DNA from: Gammaproteobacteria bacterium
GTDB lineage: Bacteria; Pseudomonadota; Gammaproteobacteria; Xanthomonadales; SZUA-36
Length of the DNA stretch: 64,000 nt
Assembly: GCA_021772935.1 (NCBI GenBank)
Contig: JAJFLA010000026.1
Span: forward strand, 62,001-126,000
Direction: 5' to 3'
Under the pieces are notes generated by a model, which had not been told where the DNA came from, did not search any database, and saw only the letters and a list, made by a program, of their open reading frames with translations. The translations under genes were made by a program, and so were the position numbers. Positions within the stretch are counted from its first letter, which is position 1. The number at the start of each line of letters is the position of its first letter. Positions 35,413 through 45,886 of the stretch are shown piece by piece.

Positions 35413-35934
35413 CTATCCCTCCTGCATTCGTGCACCACCACTGGCAGAAAAACACACCAACGGTACTTTCAGACGCAGGCACTCCTGACCTGCGCGAGCA
35501 AATTTTTCACCGACAACCGAACCCATCGAGCCGCCCATAAAGCCAAATTCAAAAGCGCACACAACAATATCTGCACCTTTAAGCTTGCCTGCGATGGCGA
35601 TCAGTGCATCTGTTTCACCGGTTTTCTTTTGTGCGGCGGATAGACGATCCTTATATTTTTTACTGTCTTTGAAGTGCAATACATCCACCGACTCAAGTCC
35701 TGCTGCGATTTCGCGCTGCTCTCCCGGGTCCAGGAACTGCTCAAGCCGACTGCGAGCATTGACCCGCATGTGGTGACTACACTTTGGGCAAACCTGCAGA
35801 TTTCTTTCCAGTTCTGGGCGATACAAGACCGCGGTGCACACTGTGCACTTGGTCCACAGACCTTCAGGTACATTGCGCTTGTTGCCGCCTTCGGTGCGAA
35901 TTCTCGAAGGTCTTAATTTATGAAACCAGCTCAT
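35413..35934 (-). CDS. accD: Acetyl-CoA carboxylase carboxyltransferase beta subunit, N-terminal part of a split gene
   Basis: 173 residues ending at TAG. The zinc-ribbon that binds DNA/mRNA and shapes the active site is intact (C30, C33, C49, C52), followed by the first half of the carboxyltransferase domain up to [17 protein letters not shown], where the oxyanion-hole glycines lie. In E. coli the sequence continues ARMQEALMSLMQMAK; here it is ARMQEG, stop, LSLMQMAK in the same frame. accD is normally essential for malonyl-CoA and so fatty-acid synthesis. It starts 45 bases after trpA in the usual trpF/B/A-accD-folC cluster. No accA is in the window. Confidence 0.9.
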   Translation of the reverse strand: MSWFHKLRPSRIRTEGGNKRNVPEGLWTKCTVCTAVLYRPELERNLQVCPKCSHHMRVNARSRLEQFLDPGEQREIAAGLESVDVLHFKDSKKYKDRLSAAQKKTGETDALIAIAGKLKGADIVVCAFEFGFMGGSMGSVVGEKFARAGQECLRLKVPLVCFSASGGARMQEG

Positions 35935-35979
35935 GTCGGTGCATTTATTCCTGTGCGTACGGATGGTTGTGTCAAGTAA

Positions 35980-36789
35980 TTAACCCATATTGTCCAATGA
36001 CTCACGCACCGGCGCAACAAATGCCGTTGCAACTGAACAAGCCTCTTCACTATTTTTGGCAACCGACAGGGCCTCGACCAAGGCGCTACCCATCACAACA
36101 GCATCGGAATGTGCGGCGACATTGACTGCCATTTCAGCATTCTTGATACCAAAACCCACTGCGACCGGTAACTGACTGAATTCCCGGATTTGCTGTATAG
36201 GCTCACGCAACTCGGATGAATCCAACTGCCCTGCACCCGTGATGCCCTTGAGTGAGACGTAATAGATAAAACCATTGGCAACACCGGCAATGTCTTTAAC
36301 CCGTTCGCGGGTAGTCGTGGGCGTAACCAGGCAAATCCCATCGAGCCCGACATCATTCATTGCAACACCCAAGTCATCACGCTCTTGCGGAGGGCAATCC
36401 ACCAGCAGTAAGCCATCAACACCGGCGATCGTCGCATGGTCGGGGAAGCGTTTATTGCCGTAGCGTTCAACCGGGTTCATATAACCCATCAGCACCACCG
36501 GCGTATCGGTATCAGTTTGACGGAATAATTTTACCATTTCCAGCACAGTGCCAAGCGTAACGTGTTTCTCAATGGCCCTTTCACTCGCCAACTGGATCAC
36601 TGGCCCATCGGCCATCGGGTCTGAGAATGGTACACCCAGTTCAATCAAGTCAGCCCCTGCACCGGCCAGTGCATGCATTACGGCCACCGTCCAGCCTGGA
36701 TCAGGATCGCCCGCGGTAATGAAAGGAATCAGTACTTTGCGGCCAGCTTTTTTAGCAAGCTCAAAGCAGTCGGCTATCCTCTGACTCAT
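35980..36789 (-). CDS. trpA: Tryptophan synthase alpha chain
   Basis: 269 residues. Cleaves indole-glycerol phosphate to indole, which is channelled to TrpB. The active-site Glu is in [21 protein letters not shown], the Asp in [12 protein letters not shown], and the phosphate loop is in [10 protein letters not shown]. Overlaps the trpB stop by four bases. Confidence 0.97.
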   Translation of the reverse strand: MSQRIADCFELAKKAGRKVLIPFITAGDPDPGWTVAVMHALAGAGADLIELGVPFSDPMADGPVIQLASERAIEKHVTLGTVLEMVKLFRQTDTDTPVVLMGYMNPVERYGNKRFPDHATIAGVDGLLLVDCPPQERDDLGVAMNDVGLDGICLVTPTTTRERVKDIAGVANGFIYYVSLKGITGAGQLDSSELREPIQQIREFSQLPVAVGFGIKNAEMAVNVAAHSDAVVMGSALVEALSVAKNSEEACSVATAFVAPVRESLDNMG

Positions 36790-37991
36790 AAGCTAAGCCC
36801 TTCAATTTCCGCAACCGTCTGTACATCTTTGTCACCCCTGCCCGACAGATTGATTAAAACCCGCTGATCCGGACGCATACCAGCCGCCAGCTTAAAACCA
36901 TAAGCCAGGGCATGACTGCTCTCCAGTGCCGGCATGATACCTTCCAGACGGGTTAACTGATGGAACGCCCGTAATGCTTCCTCATCTGTAACAGCAACAT
37001 AGTCTGCCCGGCCAGTTTCTTTCAACCAGGCGTGTTCAGGCCCAACACCCGGATAGTCAAGCCCCGCAGATATCGAATGCGTATGCCGAATCTGACCCGC
37101 ATCATCATCCAGCAAATAGGTGCGGCAACCATGTAAAACTCCCGGCCGGCCAGCACATAGGGAAGCCGCATGTTGTCCGCTTTCAAGACCATGTCCGGCG
37201 GCTTCAACGCCGAACATCTTTACGTTCTTGTCTTCAAGAAATGGGTGGAACAGACCCATGGCATTGGATCCGCCACCGACACAGGCCACCAATGCATCTG
37301 GCAGGCTGTCACACAATTTCAGCATCTGACGACGCGCTTCACGACCGACAACGGCATTGAAGTCCCTGACCATTTCAGGATATGGATGGGGCCCTGCGAC
37401 CGTGCCAATAATGTAAAACGTATCATCCACATTGCCCACCCAATCACGCATGGCTTCATTGAGTGCGTCTTTGAGCGTTGCAGAGCCGGCTGAAACACCC
37501 GTCACCTCGGCACCCAACAAACGCATTCTGAATACGTTGATGGCCTGGCGTTGTATGTCCACATCGCCCATATAGACCCGGCACGACTGGTTTAATCGGG
37601 CGGCTACCGTAGCGGTGGCGACACCATGCTGTCCGGCACCAGTTTCAGCAATGACACGTTTCTTCCCCATGTAACGAGCCAGCAAACCCTGCCCCATGGT
37701 GTTGTTAATTTTGTGTGCACCAGTGTGATTCAGGTCTTCCCTTTTCAGGTAGATTTTTGCACCAGCCGCTGCCTCTGAATATCGCTGCGCGTAATAAATG
37801 GGTGATGGACGGCCCACGTAATTAGCCAGATCCTCGTCCATTCTTTGCACGAACTCCTCATCCTTGCGCCAATGACCATAAGCCTGTTGCAACTCATCCA
37901 GCGCATGCATCAATGTTTCGGAAACAAACTGTCCCCCAAACTCACCAAAATGACCCCGTTTATCCGGTAATCCGGGTTGATTTTCAGTCAT
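36786..37991 (-). CDS. trpB: Tryptophan synthase beta chain
   Basis: 401 residues. PLP-dependent condensation of indole with serine. PLP lysine in [28 protein letters not shown] catalytic loop, and the phosphate-binding GGGSNAMG. The N-terminal [15 protein letters not shown] is the standard TrpB1 start. Overlaps trpA and trpF by four bases each, giving a tightly coupled trpFBA set. Confidence 0.98.
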   Translation of the reverse strand: MTENQPGLPDKRGHFGEFGGQFVSETLMHALDELQQAYGHWRKDEEFVQRMDEDLANYVGRPSPIYYAQRYSEAAAGAKIYLKREDLNHTGAHKINNTMGQGLLARYMGKKRVIAETGAGQHGVATATVAARLNQSCRVYMGDVDIQRQAINVFRMRLLGAEVTGVSAGSATLKDALNEAMRDWVGNVDDTFYIIGTVAGPHPYPEMVRDFNAVVGREARRQMLKLCDSLPDALVACVGGGSNAMGLFHPFLEDKNVKMFGVEAAGHGLESGQHAASLCAGRPGVLHGCRTYLLDDDAGQIRHTHSISAGLDYPGVGPEHAWLKETGRADYVAVTDEEALRAFHQLTRLEGIMPALESSHALAYGFKLAAGMRPDQRVLINLSGRGDKDVQTVAEIEGLSL

Positions 37992-38632
37992 GATTGATTG
38001 TTATTTGAAATTTCATTTTCAACTTCTCTTACTGTCTTAATAAAAGCGGTAATCCTGGCCACATCTTTGATACCAGGGGCCGCCTCCACACCACTTGATA
38101 CATCAACCGCAAACGGCTTGACTGTCCGGATGGCCTGACCAACATTGTCCGCATTCAAGCCACCGGCAAGCCAGACTGGTTTTGCAACAGGCCTTACCAG
38201 TGACCAATCAAATACCTTACCGCCACCACCACGTTTACCCTTCGTATGACTATCGAGCAACAGTCCCGTTGCACCGGGGAAGTCACGCTCGGCCTGCTTT
38301 GCTGACTCAGCATTTTCCATCGCTACCGCTTTCAACCAGGGTAAGTCGAAAGCACTGCATTCCTGTTCGGTTTCACTGCCATGGAATTGCAACATATCAA
38401 GTGGTACAGAATTGACCACTCGATCAATTTCAGACCTGTCCTGGTCCAGGAACAAGCCTACACGCAAAACACCTTCGGGAACATAACCAAGTAAACGAAT
38501 AGCTGTATTGATTGAAATACGCCTTGGACTGGCGGTGAAAACAAAACCAACTGCATCAGCACCAGCCGCAACCGCCACTTTCACATCTTGATCACGGGTC
38601 AAACCACAGACCTTGACACTAACCCGGTTCAT
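37988..38632 (-). CDS. trpF: Phosphoribosylanthranilate isomerase
   Basis: 214 residues. Isomerises phosphoribosylanthranilate, fourth step of tryptophan synthesis. [11 protein letters not shown] (catalytic Cys), [24 protein letters not shown] and the phosphate loop [10 protein letters not shown] are present. Overlaps truA and trpB by four bases each. The remaining trp genes are outside the window. Confidence 0.97.
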   Translation of the reverse strand: MNRVSVKVCGLTRDQDVKVAVAAGADAVGFVFTASPRRISINTAIRLLGYVPEGVLRVGLFLDQDRSEIDRVVNSVPLDMLQFHGSETEQECSAFDLPWLKAVAMENAESAKQAERDFPGATGLLLDSHTKGKRGGGGKVFDWSLVRPVAKPVWLAGGLNADNVGQAIRTVKPFAVDVSSGVEAAPGIKDVARITAFIKTVREVENEISNNNQS

Positions 38633-39420
38633 GCGTCGTCTTGTGCAAAGGGAAAAGTCTCTGCTTGTTCAGGGAGGCTGTATTTTGGATCATAACGAAC
38701 ATTCATAAAACAAAGCCCCCGTGACTCAGCTGTCACCCCGGCAAGCTTTCGATTCTGTGCTGCAAAAATTTCGGCAAACCACTTGTTTGATTTTTTCCCG
38801 AGACCCACAGCGATCAGGCTACCGACAATATTTCGTACCATGTGGTAAAGAAAGGCATTGGCGGCAATATCAATTTTCACAATATCTTCCTGCCGGGTAA
38901 CATTGATTGTAGTAACCTCACGGATTGCATGCTGCGCTGAGCAGCCTGCAGAGCGAAAGGTGCTGAAATCGTGCCGCCCCAACAATACTTGCGCGGCCGC
39001 ATACATCTGCTCCACATCAAGAACATTCCGGCACCAGCCATAATAAGAAACACCAATGGCCGGGCGTACCCATCGGTTTAATATGCTGTATTGGTAGCTT
39101 CTTGAATGTGCGCCAAAACGGGCATGAAAACTGTCATCGACCGCGCGTACCCACAAAACACGAACAGCATCCGGCAAGTTTGAATTGATGCCGAGTATCC
39201 ACTGTCTTTCCGAGCGTTTGGACGAACTGTCGAAATGAACCACTTGGCCACGCGCATGTACACCGGTATCCGTACGCCCAGCACAAATGACCGTAATTGG
39301 ATGGTTAGCAACCACGCCGAGTGCTTGTTCAACACTTTGCTGTACCGACGGTGCGTGACTCTGTCTCTGCCAGCCACAAAAATCAGTACCATCGTATTCG
39401 ATTCCAAGTGCATAACGCAT
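38629..39420 (-). CDS. truA: tRNA pseudouridine synthase A (positions 38-40)
   Basis: 263 residues. The catalytic Asp lies in CAGRTDTGVHARGQVVHFD near residue 52, and YDGTDFCGWQRQ opens the protein. YHMVRNIVGSLIAVGLGK is the C-terminal conserved helix. It modifies the anticodon stem-loop of many tRNAs. It sits 81 bases after fimV and overlaps trpF by four, in the conserved fimV-truA-trpF order. Confidence 0.97.
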   Translation of the reverse strand: MRYALGIEYDGTDFCGWQRQSHAPSVQQSVEQALGVVANHPITVICAGRTDTGVHARGQVVHFDSSSKRSERQWILGINSNLPDAVRVLWVRAVDDSFHARFGAHSRSYQYSILNRWVRPAIGVSYYGWCRNVLDVEQMYAAAQVLLGRHDFSTFRSAGCSAQHAIREVTTINVTRQEDIVKIDIAANAFLYHMVRNIVGSLIAVGLGKKSNKWFAEIFAAQNRKLAGVTAESRGLCFMNVRYDPKYSLPEQAETFPFAQDDA

Positions 39421-39501
39421 GCTTTCAAGCCTGTTTTGGAAATAGATCGCGTAAAACCAGGCTCAATTGCTCCGTGTATTGACGGATTGGACCGACATAC
39501 C

Positions 39502-41628
39502 TCAGAACTCGTCCATCATTTGCTGGGCTTCTGCTTTTTGCGCTTCGTCGCCGCTCTTCATGACTTCATCAAGCATTGATTTTGATGCCTCTTTATCGCC
39601 GAGGGACAGATAAGCACGTGCCAGGTCCAACTTGATTTCAGCGTCATTTGCTTCTGAACCCTCATCATCCTCTGGTTCCGGTTCCGGTTCCGGTTCCGGT
39701 TCCGGTTCCGGTTCCGGTTCTGGTTCTGGTTCAGGCTCTGGTTCAGGCTCTGGCTCTGGCTCTGGCTCTGGCTCAGGCGCTGGTTCAGGCTCAGGCTCAG
39801 GCTCAGGCGCTGGCTCAGGCTCAGGCGCTGGTTCAGGCTCTGGCTCAGGCCATGGTTCTGGCTCCGGTTCCAGTTCTGGCTCTGGTTCTGGTTCGGGTCT
39901 CAATTGCTCAACAGTTTCACCTTCGCTCTCTTCCATCTCTGGACTATCAAGCGTTTCTTCCTCAGCAATTGGCTGCTCCGTTTCCACACCTTCCACCGCA
40001 AGTTGACCAGCACTCCTACGCCGCAGACCCCAAATAATCAACACTATCAATACTGCAGCAAAACCAATTATCAGGAAGGTATTACCGGCGTACCAGGCTT
40101 GTTTTTCACCACCCGGAGTAATTGCGACTGGCGGTTCAGGTTGATCAGCCACACGTTCCTGGGCAAGGCTGGATTCCATAGCTGCCAAGTCTGAATCTTC
40201 GACAACAATGGTCTGAGCCGTTTGTGCCTCCACCTCGGCCTCCAGTTCCTGGATGCGTTCATTTAAATAACTATTTTCCTGTTGCGCATTAAGCAACTCT
40301 TCTTCGCTACGGGCCAGTTCTTCTATCGTAGGTCCGCCAGAAGTGTCCTGCTGTAAACCCTGATTATCTTCTTCAGCTGGCGGTGGCGGCACCAGCTCAA
40401 GATGCCCGGCGTCCTCTTCAACTTCAGGTTCCAAAGCCTGTTCGGTGGATGACGTCTGGTAGTCTCCGCTATCAGCAATGGTCGGGGTACTGAAATCAGA
40501 TGCAACACTGTGGGTGCCAATTAGGACTTCTTCCTGCTGTCGTATAGCCTCCAGCATCGCCTCTCTTGTACTCAATTCGCCCATTTCGTTGAATGACGGT
40601 AAACGAAGGATGGCACCGCGTTTGAGTGAGTTAATGTTGTTCTGTAAAAATGCTTCGGGGTTTTTTCGCTGCAAAGCGAGCATCGCCTGATTAATTGAGT
40701 AACCGCTATCTTTACTAAATTTACTGGCGATACTCCATAAGGTATCACCACGAACCACCGGACCGTAGGCCTCATCGTCAAAGAAGCTTTCCTCTATTTG
40801 TTCCGAAGGCTCCTGTTCTGGCGTCTGTTCTGGATCCGTGTATAAATCCTCACCTGGGTCAGAGTCTTCTGCAACAGGTTCTTCTGCTACCGATTCTTCT
40901 GTAACAGGTTCTTCTGTCATCGATTCCTCTGCAACAGGTTCTTCTGTAACAGGTTCTTCTGTAACAGGTTCCTCTGTAACAGGTTCCTCTGCAACAGGTT
41001 CCTCTGTCACCAATTCCTCTGTGACGGATTCCTCTGCAACAGCTTCTTCTGTCACCGATTCTTCTATAACAGGTTCTTCTGCAACAGGTTCTTTCGTAAT
41101 GGGTTCTTGTACTTCAGATTCTATGCTGTCGGTAACAAGCTCAACCGGAACAGGTTCACTTTCCGGTGGAAGCTTTTCGACCAGAACAGGTTGAGGCGCA
41201 GCTTTGACTACAACTGGCGGCGCTGGTGATTGGAAGGTAGGAGGGTCCAGGAACAAGGTGTATTCACGTAACATCCTGCCACTTTCCCAGACGACTTCTA
41301 CCAGCACCTGTACAACTGGTTCATTGACCTTCTGCGCGCTGGTGATGCGAATATAGGGCTGGTTCGTGTTCGTGACCAGCTCAAAGTTTAGCGGCACGGT
41401 AATGGCTGAACGACTCAAACCGAGCAATTCAAAATCGTCCGCAGACGCAAGCCCAACTGTAATGCTTTGCAATTCGCTACTGGATTGGCTGATCAATTCA
41501 ACCCTGACATCCATTGGCTGACCCAAAAAGGACTCAACGACAGCCCCACCAAGACCCAAAGCAAACAATGTTTGGCTAAAAAGACCCAGTAGAGCAGCGA
41601 CTAACCAGTGAAATCTTCTATGATGCAT
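39502..41628 (-). CDS. fimV: FimV/HubP-like cell-pole protein with two low-complexity tracts
   Basis: 708 residues from the ATG at 41628 (AAGGA twelve bases ahead; an ATG at 41640 has no room for a ribosome site). Signal peptide to about residue 24; an N-terminal FimV domain ([47 protein letters not shown]); an acidic repeat of the type TEEPVAEEP (about 175-255); a LysM domain ([34 protein letters not shown], about 290-345); a coiled coil (about 435-470); one membrane span ([19 protein letters not shown], about 517-535); a long Glu-Pro tract (about 578-651); and the C-terminal FimV helix-turn-helix [22 protein letters not shown]. FimV/HubP binds peptidoglycan and organises the cell pole, including type IV pili. 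Confidence 0.93.
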   Translation of the reverse strand: MHHRRFHWLVAALLGLFSQTLFALGLGGAVVESFLGQPMDVRVELISQSSSELQSITVGLASADDFELLGLSRSAITVPLNFELVTNTNQPYIRITSAQKVNEPVVQVLVEVVWESGRMLREYTLFLDPPTFQSPAPPVVVKAAPQPVLVEKLPPESEPVPVELVTDSIESEVQEPITKEPVAEEPVIEESVTEEAVAEESVTEELVTEEPVAEEPVTEEPVTEEPVTEEPVAEESMTEEPVTEESVAEEPVAEDSDPGEDLYTDPEQTPEQEPSEQIEESFFDDEAYGPVVRGDTLWSIASKFSKDSGYSINQAMLALQRKNPEAFLQNNINSLKRGAILRLPSFNEMGELSTREAMLEAIRQQEEVLIGTHSVASDFSTPTIADSGDYQTSSTEQALEPEVEEDAGHLELVPPPPAEEDNQGLQQDTSGGPTIEELARSEEELLNAQQENSYLNERIQELEAEVEAQTAQTIVVEDSDLAAMESSLAQERVADQPEPPVAITPGGEKQAWYAGNTFLIIGFAAVLIVLIIWGLRRRSAGQLAVEGVETEQPIAEEETLDSPEMEESEGETVEQLRPEPEPEPELEPEPEPWPEPEPEPAPEPEPAPEPEPEPEPAPEPEPEPEPEPEPEPEPEPEPEPEPEPEPEPEPEPEDDEGSEANDAEIKLDLARAYLSLGDKEASKSMLDEVMKSGDEAQKAEAQQMMDEF
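39676..39897 (-). repeat. Hexanucleotide tract encoding Pro-Glu repeats in fimV
   Basis: About 37 near-identical 6-base units coding Pro-Glu in the cytoplasmic part of FimV, with a few Ala, Leu and Trp interruptions. The block at 39677-39720 is a run of nearly exact CGGTTC units. Slippage would add or remove whole codon pairs without breaking the frame. Confidence 0.9.
40864..41106 (-). repeat. 15-base repeats encoding a Glu-rich pentapeptide tract in fimV
   Basis: About 16 tandem units coding variants of V-(T/A/I)-E-E-(P/S/A/L), on the periplasmic side between the FimV N-domain and LysM. Several neighbouring units are identical at the DNA level, which suggests recent expansion. Confidence 0.9.
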
Positions 41629-41773
41629 TTTGTTCGTCATTCCTTGGTATTGGACGAAATAGGTCTCTGGTGCAGCAGCCTGATAAGTATTTGCAGGCAC
41701 CGGACCCTGTCATTCCCTGACTCTCAGCTTGTCAATTTTAACACCGACGCTTAAGAGTGTACTTTTGCTTGCC

Positions 41774-42808
41774 TCAGGTTTCCACCGACATTTTACCCGT
41801 AACCATCATTTTCATAATCTGCACGGCGTTCAAGGCAGCTCCTTTTCTAACATTGTCACCCACCACCCACAGATTAATACCACGCGGGTGGCTAAGGTCA
41901 CGCCGTAATCTGCTGACATAAACCGCATCTTTTCCCGCAGCGTGCGTGACCGCCGTCACCTGTGCCTTCGGATCAGTATCATCAACCAATTCCAGACCCG
42001 GCGCCTTATGCAAGGCTTGGCGCACTTCCTTCATGCTGATGTCGCGAGTAGTTTCCAGGTGAACAGCCTCGGAGTGACCGTAAAAAACCGGTATACGTAC
42101 CGCCGTTGCATTTACAGCTATAGCATCATCGCGAAGGATTTTACGTGTTTCCCAATGCAGTTTCATTTCTTCCCGCGTGTAACCATTATCCTGCATGGTG
42201 TCAATAACCGGAATGGCGTTAAAGGCAATGGGTTGGGCGAATACAGACGGTGTGACGTCCTTGAAGCTCAACCGGTCCATGGTTTGACGAGCCAACTCTT
42301 CCATGCCCTTGCTGCCCGCACCTGAAACCGACTGGTAAGTTGCGACGTTGATCCGCTCAATGCCAGCCACTGCGTGTATGGGCGCAATTGCCATCAACAT
42401 CTGTATGGTGGAGCAATTGGGGTTGGCAATGATGCTACCGACACCCAGGTCTGCAAGCAGATCACCGTTAATCTCCGGCACAACCAATGGAATATCATCG
42501 TCAAGTCGAAACGCTGACGTATTATCAATAACCGTACATCCTGCAGCTGCGGCTCTTGGTGCGTGTTTGAGACTAATCGCACCGCCCGCTGAAAACAGCG
42601 CAAAATCTGTCTCAGAGAATTCAAAATCATCAAGTACTTCAACTGCGAGACTACGCATACCGAAATCAACTGTCTTTCCAATTGATTGTTCACTGGCGAG
42701 CGCATGCACATTTGCATCTTTAAAACCAGACTCTGCAAGAATGGATAGCATGGTTTCACCCACAGCACCGGTGGCTCCGACGACCGCAATATTCAATTTT
42801 TTATACAT
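41774..42808 (-). CDS. asd: Aspartate-semialdehyde dehydrogenase
   Basis: 344 residues. Reduces aspartyl phosphate for lysine (and diaminopimelate), threonine and methionine synthesis. NADP site VVGATGAVGETMLSIL, catalytic Cys in IIANPNCSTIQ near residue 133, substrate residues in YQSVSGAGSKGMEEL, and the active His in RIPVFYGHSEAVHLE. It lies between aroC and fimV as in Pseudomonas. Confidence 0.97.
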   Translation of the reverse strand: MYKKLNIAVVGATGAVGETMLSILAESGFKDANVHALASEQSIGKTVDFGMRSLAVEVLDDFEFSETDFALFSAGGAISLKHAPRAAAAGCTVIDNTSAFRLDDDIPLVVPEINGDLLADLGVGSIIANPNCSTIQMLMAIAPIHAVAGIERINVATYQSVSGAGSKGMEELARQTMDRLSFKDVTPSVFAQPIAFNAIPVIDTMQDNGYTREEMKLHWETRKILRDDAIAVNATAVRIPVFYGHSEAVHLETTRDISMKEVRQALHKAPGLELVDDTDPKAQVTAVTHAAGKDAVYVSRLRRDLSHPRGINLWVVGDNVRKGAALNAVQIMKMMVTGKMSVET

Positions 42809-42840
42809 TTCAATCTCAAATCCCTGGGAGTTTGTCGGCT

Positions 42841-43902
42841 TTAGCCGTTCTGTGCTCTGTGTCTGAGCACGTGATCCATTAACACGAGTGCCAACATGGC
42901 CTCGACAATAGGTGTGGCCCTGATACCCACACAGGGGTCATGGCGACCCTTGGTAATCACTTCTACAGCATTACCTTCAATATCTACACCCCTGCAAGGA
43001 ATACGCAGGCTGGATGCAGGCTTGAAAGCCACGCTGACTAACACGTCCTGACCACTGGATATGCCACCCAAAATACCACCGGCATGGTTACTTAGAAAAC
43101 CATTGGGCGTCATTTCATCCCTGTGTTCGGTACCCAACTGATCAACACAATTGAACCCGGCCCCAATTTCCACGGCCTTGGCGGCATTGATACCCATCAT
43201 GGCGGAGGCAAGGTCTGCATCCAGCTTGCCATACACGGGCTCACCCAGGCCTGCAGGCACATTGCGCGCCACGGCTGATATCCGCGCGCCACAAGAATCA
43301 CCAGATTTTCTCAACTGGTCCATATGCCTTTCAAGTTGTTCAATAACACTGGCATCCGGGCTGAAAAATGGGTTTTTTTCTATGCTGTCCATGTCCATGA
43401 CATTATCAGTCCGGATGGGACCCAGCTGAGCCAACCAGCCTTGTATCTCAATGCCAAACTGCTGCTGTAGGTATTTTCTGGCGATGGCCCCTGCTGCAAC
43501 CCGCATCGTGGTTTCACGCGCGGAAGAGCGCCCACCACCACGATAGTCGCGGATGCCATACTTTTTCCAATAGGTGTAATCCGCATGACCCGGTCTGAAT
43601 TTCTCCGCAATATCACTGTAATCACGCGAACGGGCGTCGGTATTTTCTATCAAAAGTGCAATGGGTGTGCCGGTCGTACGACCTTCAAACACACCGGAAA
43701 GAATCTGTACTTCATCTTTCTCTTTGCGCTGTGAGGTATGTCTGCTCTTACCGGTAGCACGACGCACCAGTTCCCGTTGAATGTCGTCCGCATGAATTTC
43801 CAGTCCCGGCGGGCAACCATCAACAATACAACCGATAGCCGGACCATGGCTTTCACCAAAAGTCGTCATTCTAAATAAACGACCGAAGGTATTGTCAGAC
43901 AT
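42841..43902 (-). CDS. aroC: Chorismate synthase
   Basis: 353 residues from the ATG at 43902 ([24 protein letters not shown], the normal start; the frame reaches back to 43947). Converts EPSP to chorismate with reduced FMN. Signatures [35 protein letters not shown] and GGISSGQDV are complete. Together with aroA and pheA in this window it supplies chorismate for Phe and Trp. Overlaps prmB by 8 bases. Confidence 0.98.
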   Translation of the reverse strand: MSDNTFGRLFRMTTFGESHGPAIGCIVDGCPPGLEIHADDIQRELVRRATGKSRHTSQRKEKDEVQILSGVFEGRTTGTPIALLIENTDARSRDYSDIAEKFRPGHADYTYWKKYGIRDYRGGGRSSARETTMRVAAGAIARKYLQQQFGIEIQGWLAQLGPIRTDNVMDMDSIEKNPFFSPDASVIEQLERHMDQLRKSGDSCGARISAVARNVPAGLGEPVYGKLDADLASAMMGINAAKAVEIGAGFNCVDQLGTEHRDEMTPNGFLSNHAGGILGGISSGQDVLVSVAFKPASSLRIPCRGVDIEGNAVEVITKGRHDPCVGIRATPIVEAMLALVLMDHVLRHRAQNG

Positions 43903-44809
43903 TTTCCCGTTGCTCCAAAACCGTGCGCACATCAGCTTGACATGCAATTAATTGATCATACTCCAGCAAAAATACCCCGTCTCCACCCTGCTGGAATTCC
44001 AACCAAAGAAATGGCACTCTCGGTAAGAGTTTCAACAATGCCGGTGCACTCTCACCGACTTCAACAATCAGGATGCCCTGCGGTTTCAGGTATTGGGGTG
44101 AAGCATCCAGTATTTTCAACACAATATCCAGTCCATCTTCACCGCAAACCAGCCCAACTGCAGGCTCAGCCTGGTATTCGGCTGGCAAGGCCTCAAATAC
44201 ACCGACAGAAACATAGGGTGGATTACTGACGACCAGATCATATCGTGTGTCACCGAGTGCAGAGAAAAGATCCGACTGAATCAAACTGACACGATCAGTG
44301 ACTGCATGACGCTCCGTATTTTGAGCGGCTACTTTTAACGCCACGGCTGAAACATCAACCGCATCCACTATTATTTCCGGCATGGACATGGCCATTGCGA
44401 CAGCGATGCAAGCACCACCTGTGCACAGGTCCAATACCTTGCCTCCCTGACTCAAATCCAGCCAGGGCGAGAACTGCTCCCGGATCATTTCCGCCAACGG
44501 TGAGCGCGGAATCAGTACATCAGGGCTTACGATAAAATCCAGATCACAAAACCGCGCCATACCGGTCAGGTAAGCCAGCGGACAGCGCTCGGCTATTCTG
44601 CGGGCGAGAAGACTTTCAAGCTTACTCTTCTGGGTTTGGCTGAGCCGGGTATCCCATTGTGTAAAACTACCGTCCAGTGGCGCTCCGAGCACATGCAAAA
44701 GCAACCATGCAGCCTCATCATGCGCATTATCAGTTCCATGTCCGAAGAACAAGCCCGCACGGGTCATCTCATCAGCACAATAATCAAGCCAGTACTCTGC
44801 AGTTTGCAT
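43895..44809 (-). CDS. prmB: Ribosomal protein L3 N5-glutamine methyltransferase
   Basis: 304 residues. HemK-type methyltransferase: SAM motif [17 protein letters not shown] near residue 127, catalytic NPPYVS near 197, and the N-terminal helical recognition domain ([34 protein letters not shown]). The prmB-aroC order is conserved and, with the NPPY context, distinguishes it from PrmC. Overlaps aroC by 8 bases. Confidence 0.94.
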   Translation of the reverse strand: MQTAEYWLDYCADEMTRAGLFFGHGTDNAHDEAAWLLLHVLGAPLDGSFTQWDTRLSQTQKSKLESLLARRIAERCPLAYLTGMARFCDLDFIVSPDVLIPRSPLAEMIREQFSPWLDLSQGGKVLDLCTGGACIAVAMAMSMPEIIVDAVDVSAVALKVAAQNTERHAVTDRVSLIQSDLFSALGDTRYDLVVSNPPYVSVGVFEALPAEYQAEPAVGLVCGEDGLDIVLKILDASPQYLKPQGILIVEVGESAPALLKLLPRVPFLWLEFQQGGDGVFLLEYDQLIACQADVRTVLEQRENV

Positions 44810-44911
44810 AATTGTCCTTTAGCCGCATATTGCGGACCGGATATCCTGAATCACATTATAATTAACTGCCACGAAAATCGTACAAGCCATTACGATTAAT
44901 AGGATTGCAGA

Positions 44912-45766
44912 ATGAAATCAATAATTGAACGAATACTTGCAGGCTTCCAATACATCCTGCCACAACACTTCCTGTCTCGGCTCGTATATGCGTTGATGCG
45001 CTGCGAAATTATCTGGGTTAAAAACCTATTGATCAGCTTGATCAGTCGTATTGCTGGAATCAATTATGACGAAGCCCTGTCACCCAACCCGGTCGACTAT
45101 GCCAGCTTCAATGCCTGGTTTACACGGGCATTAAAACCAGCTGCGAGGACATTTGATTCAGATCCAAAGGCATTCCTGTCTCCTTGTGATGGCAAGATCA
45201 GTGAGACTGGTACCTTAGTGGAAAACCGACTATTACAAGCCAAGGGCAAGGATTATACACTGCAGGATTTACTGGCCAACGACCCTGTTTGCACGCAGCT
45301 TGCCAATGGCTACTTCTCCACTATTTACCTTTCACCACGTGATTATCACCGCATCCACATGCCCCTGTCCGGTCGCCTTCAACGCATGATTCATGTGCCT
45401 GGCAGACTATTCTCGGTCGCACCTTACACCGTCCGTCGGGTGCCACGTTTGTTCGCTCGTAATGAACGTGTTATTTCTGTCTTCGAAACTGATTCAGGGC
45501 CATTAGTGATGGTACTCGTGGGTGCAATGCTGGTCTCCAGTACCGAAACAGTGTGGGCAGGTGAAGTAACCCCTACAAAAAATAAGGAAGTGAGTGTCAA
45601 AGACTACTCAGGTGAAAAAATATCGTTGGCAAAAGGCGATGAAATGGGTCGTTTCAACATGGGTTCTACAGTCATTTTATTAATGCCACCCGGCGCACTG
45701 AAGAACCTCCGCGAGTTGAATTCAGGCGATATGGTTCAGGTTGGACAAAGCTTGGGTAACATTTAA
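44912..45766 (+). CDS. psd: Phosphatidylserine decarboxylase proenzyme
   Basis: 284 residues. Makes phosphatidylethanolamine at the inner membrane. The self-cleaving motif FNMGSTVILL near residue 247 yields the pyruvoyl alpha chain from the Ser, and YHRIHMPLSGRL and LSPCDGKISETG are the other conserved blocks. Divergent from prmB; TATAAT at 44857-44862 is a candidate -10 for this gene, though no good -35 is at standard spacing. Confidence 0.96.
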   Translation: MKSIIERILAGFQYILPQHFLSRLVYALMRCEIIWVKNLLISLISRIAGINYDEALSPNPVDYASFNAWFTRALKPAARTFDSDPKAFLSPCDGKISETGTLVENRLLQAKGKDYTLQDLLANDPVCTQLANGYFSTIYLSPRDYHRIHMPLSGRLQRMIHVPGRLFSVAPYTVRRVPRLFARNERVISVFETDSGPLVMVLVGAMLVSSTETVWAGEVTPTKNKEVSVKDYSGEKISLAKGDEMGRFNMGSTVILLMPPGALKNLRELNSGDMVQVGQSLGNI

Positions 45767-45886
45767 AGACCTACAGCAAGCAAACAGCGGACATCATTGA
45801 TGCTGCCAGAGACACACGGGGAATACATCCCCGCAGGCCCATAAACCGTAAAACCCCATCACAACCAGCCGGAGGGCGAAGAATCT

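Noticed and set aside
35413-35415. TAG in accD as pyrrolysine or a reassigned codon
   Set aside because: galU ends in TAG, a normal stop; no sign of genome-wide reassignment in the window.
39632-40037. Plus-strand frames rich in Gly-Ser or Pro-Val-Leu opposite fimV
   Set aside because: They are the antisense reading of the Pro-Glu hexamer tract in fimV, with no ribosome site or domain.
39676-41106. Repeat blocks as a CRISPR array
   Set aside because: Units are contiguous, coding and in frame, without spacers.
40838-41194. Plus-strand Ser/Thr/Gly repeat frame
   Set aside because: Antisense of the acidic 15-base repeats in fimV; low complexity only.
45817-45833. Hairpin CGGGGA/TCCCCG between psd and the M2 peptidase as terminator
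   Set aside because: Six pairs and no T-run on either strand; too weak to list as a terminator.
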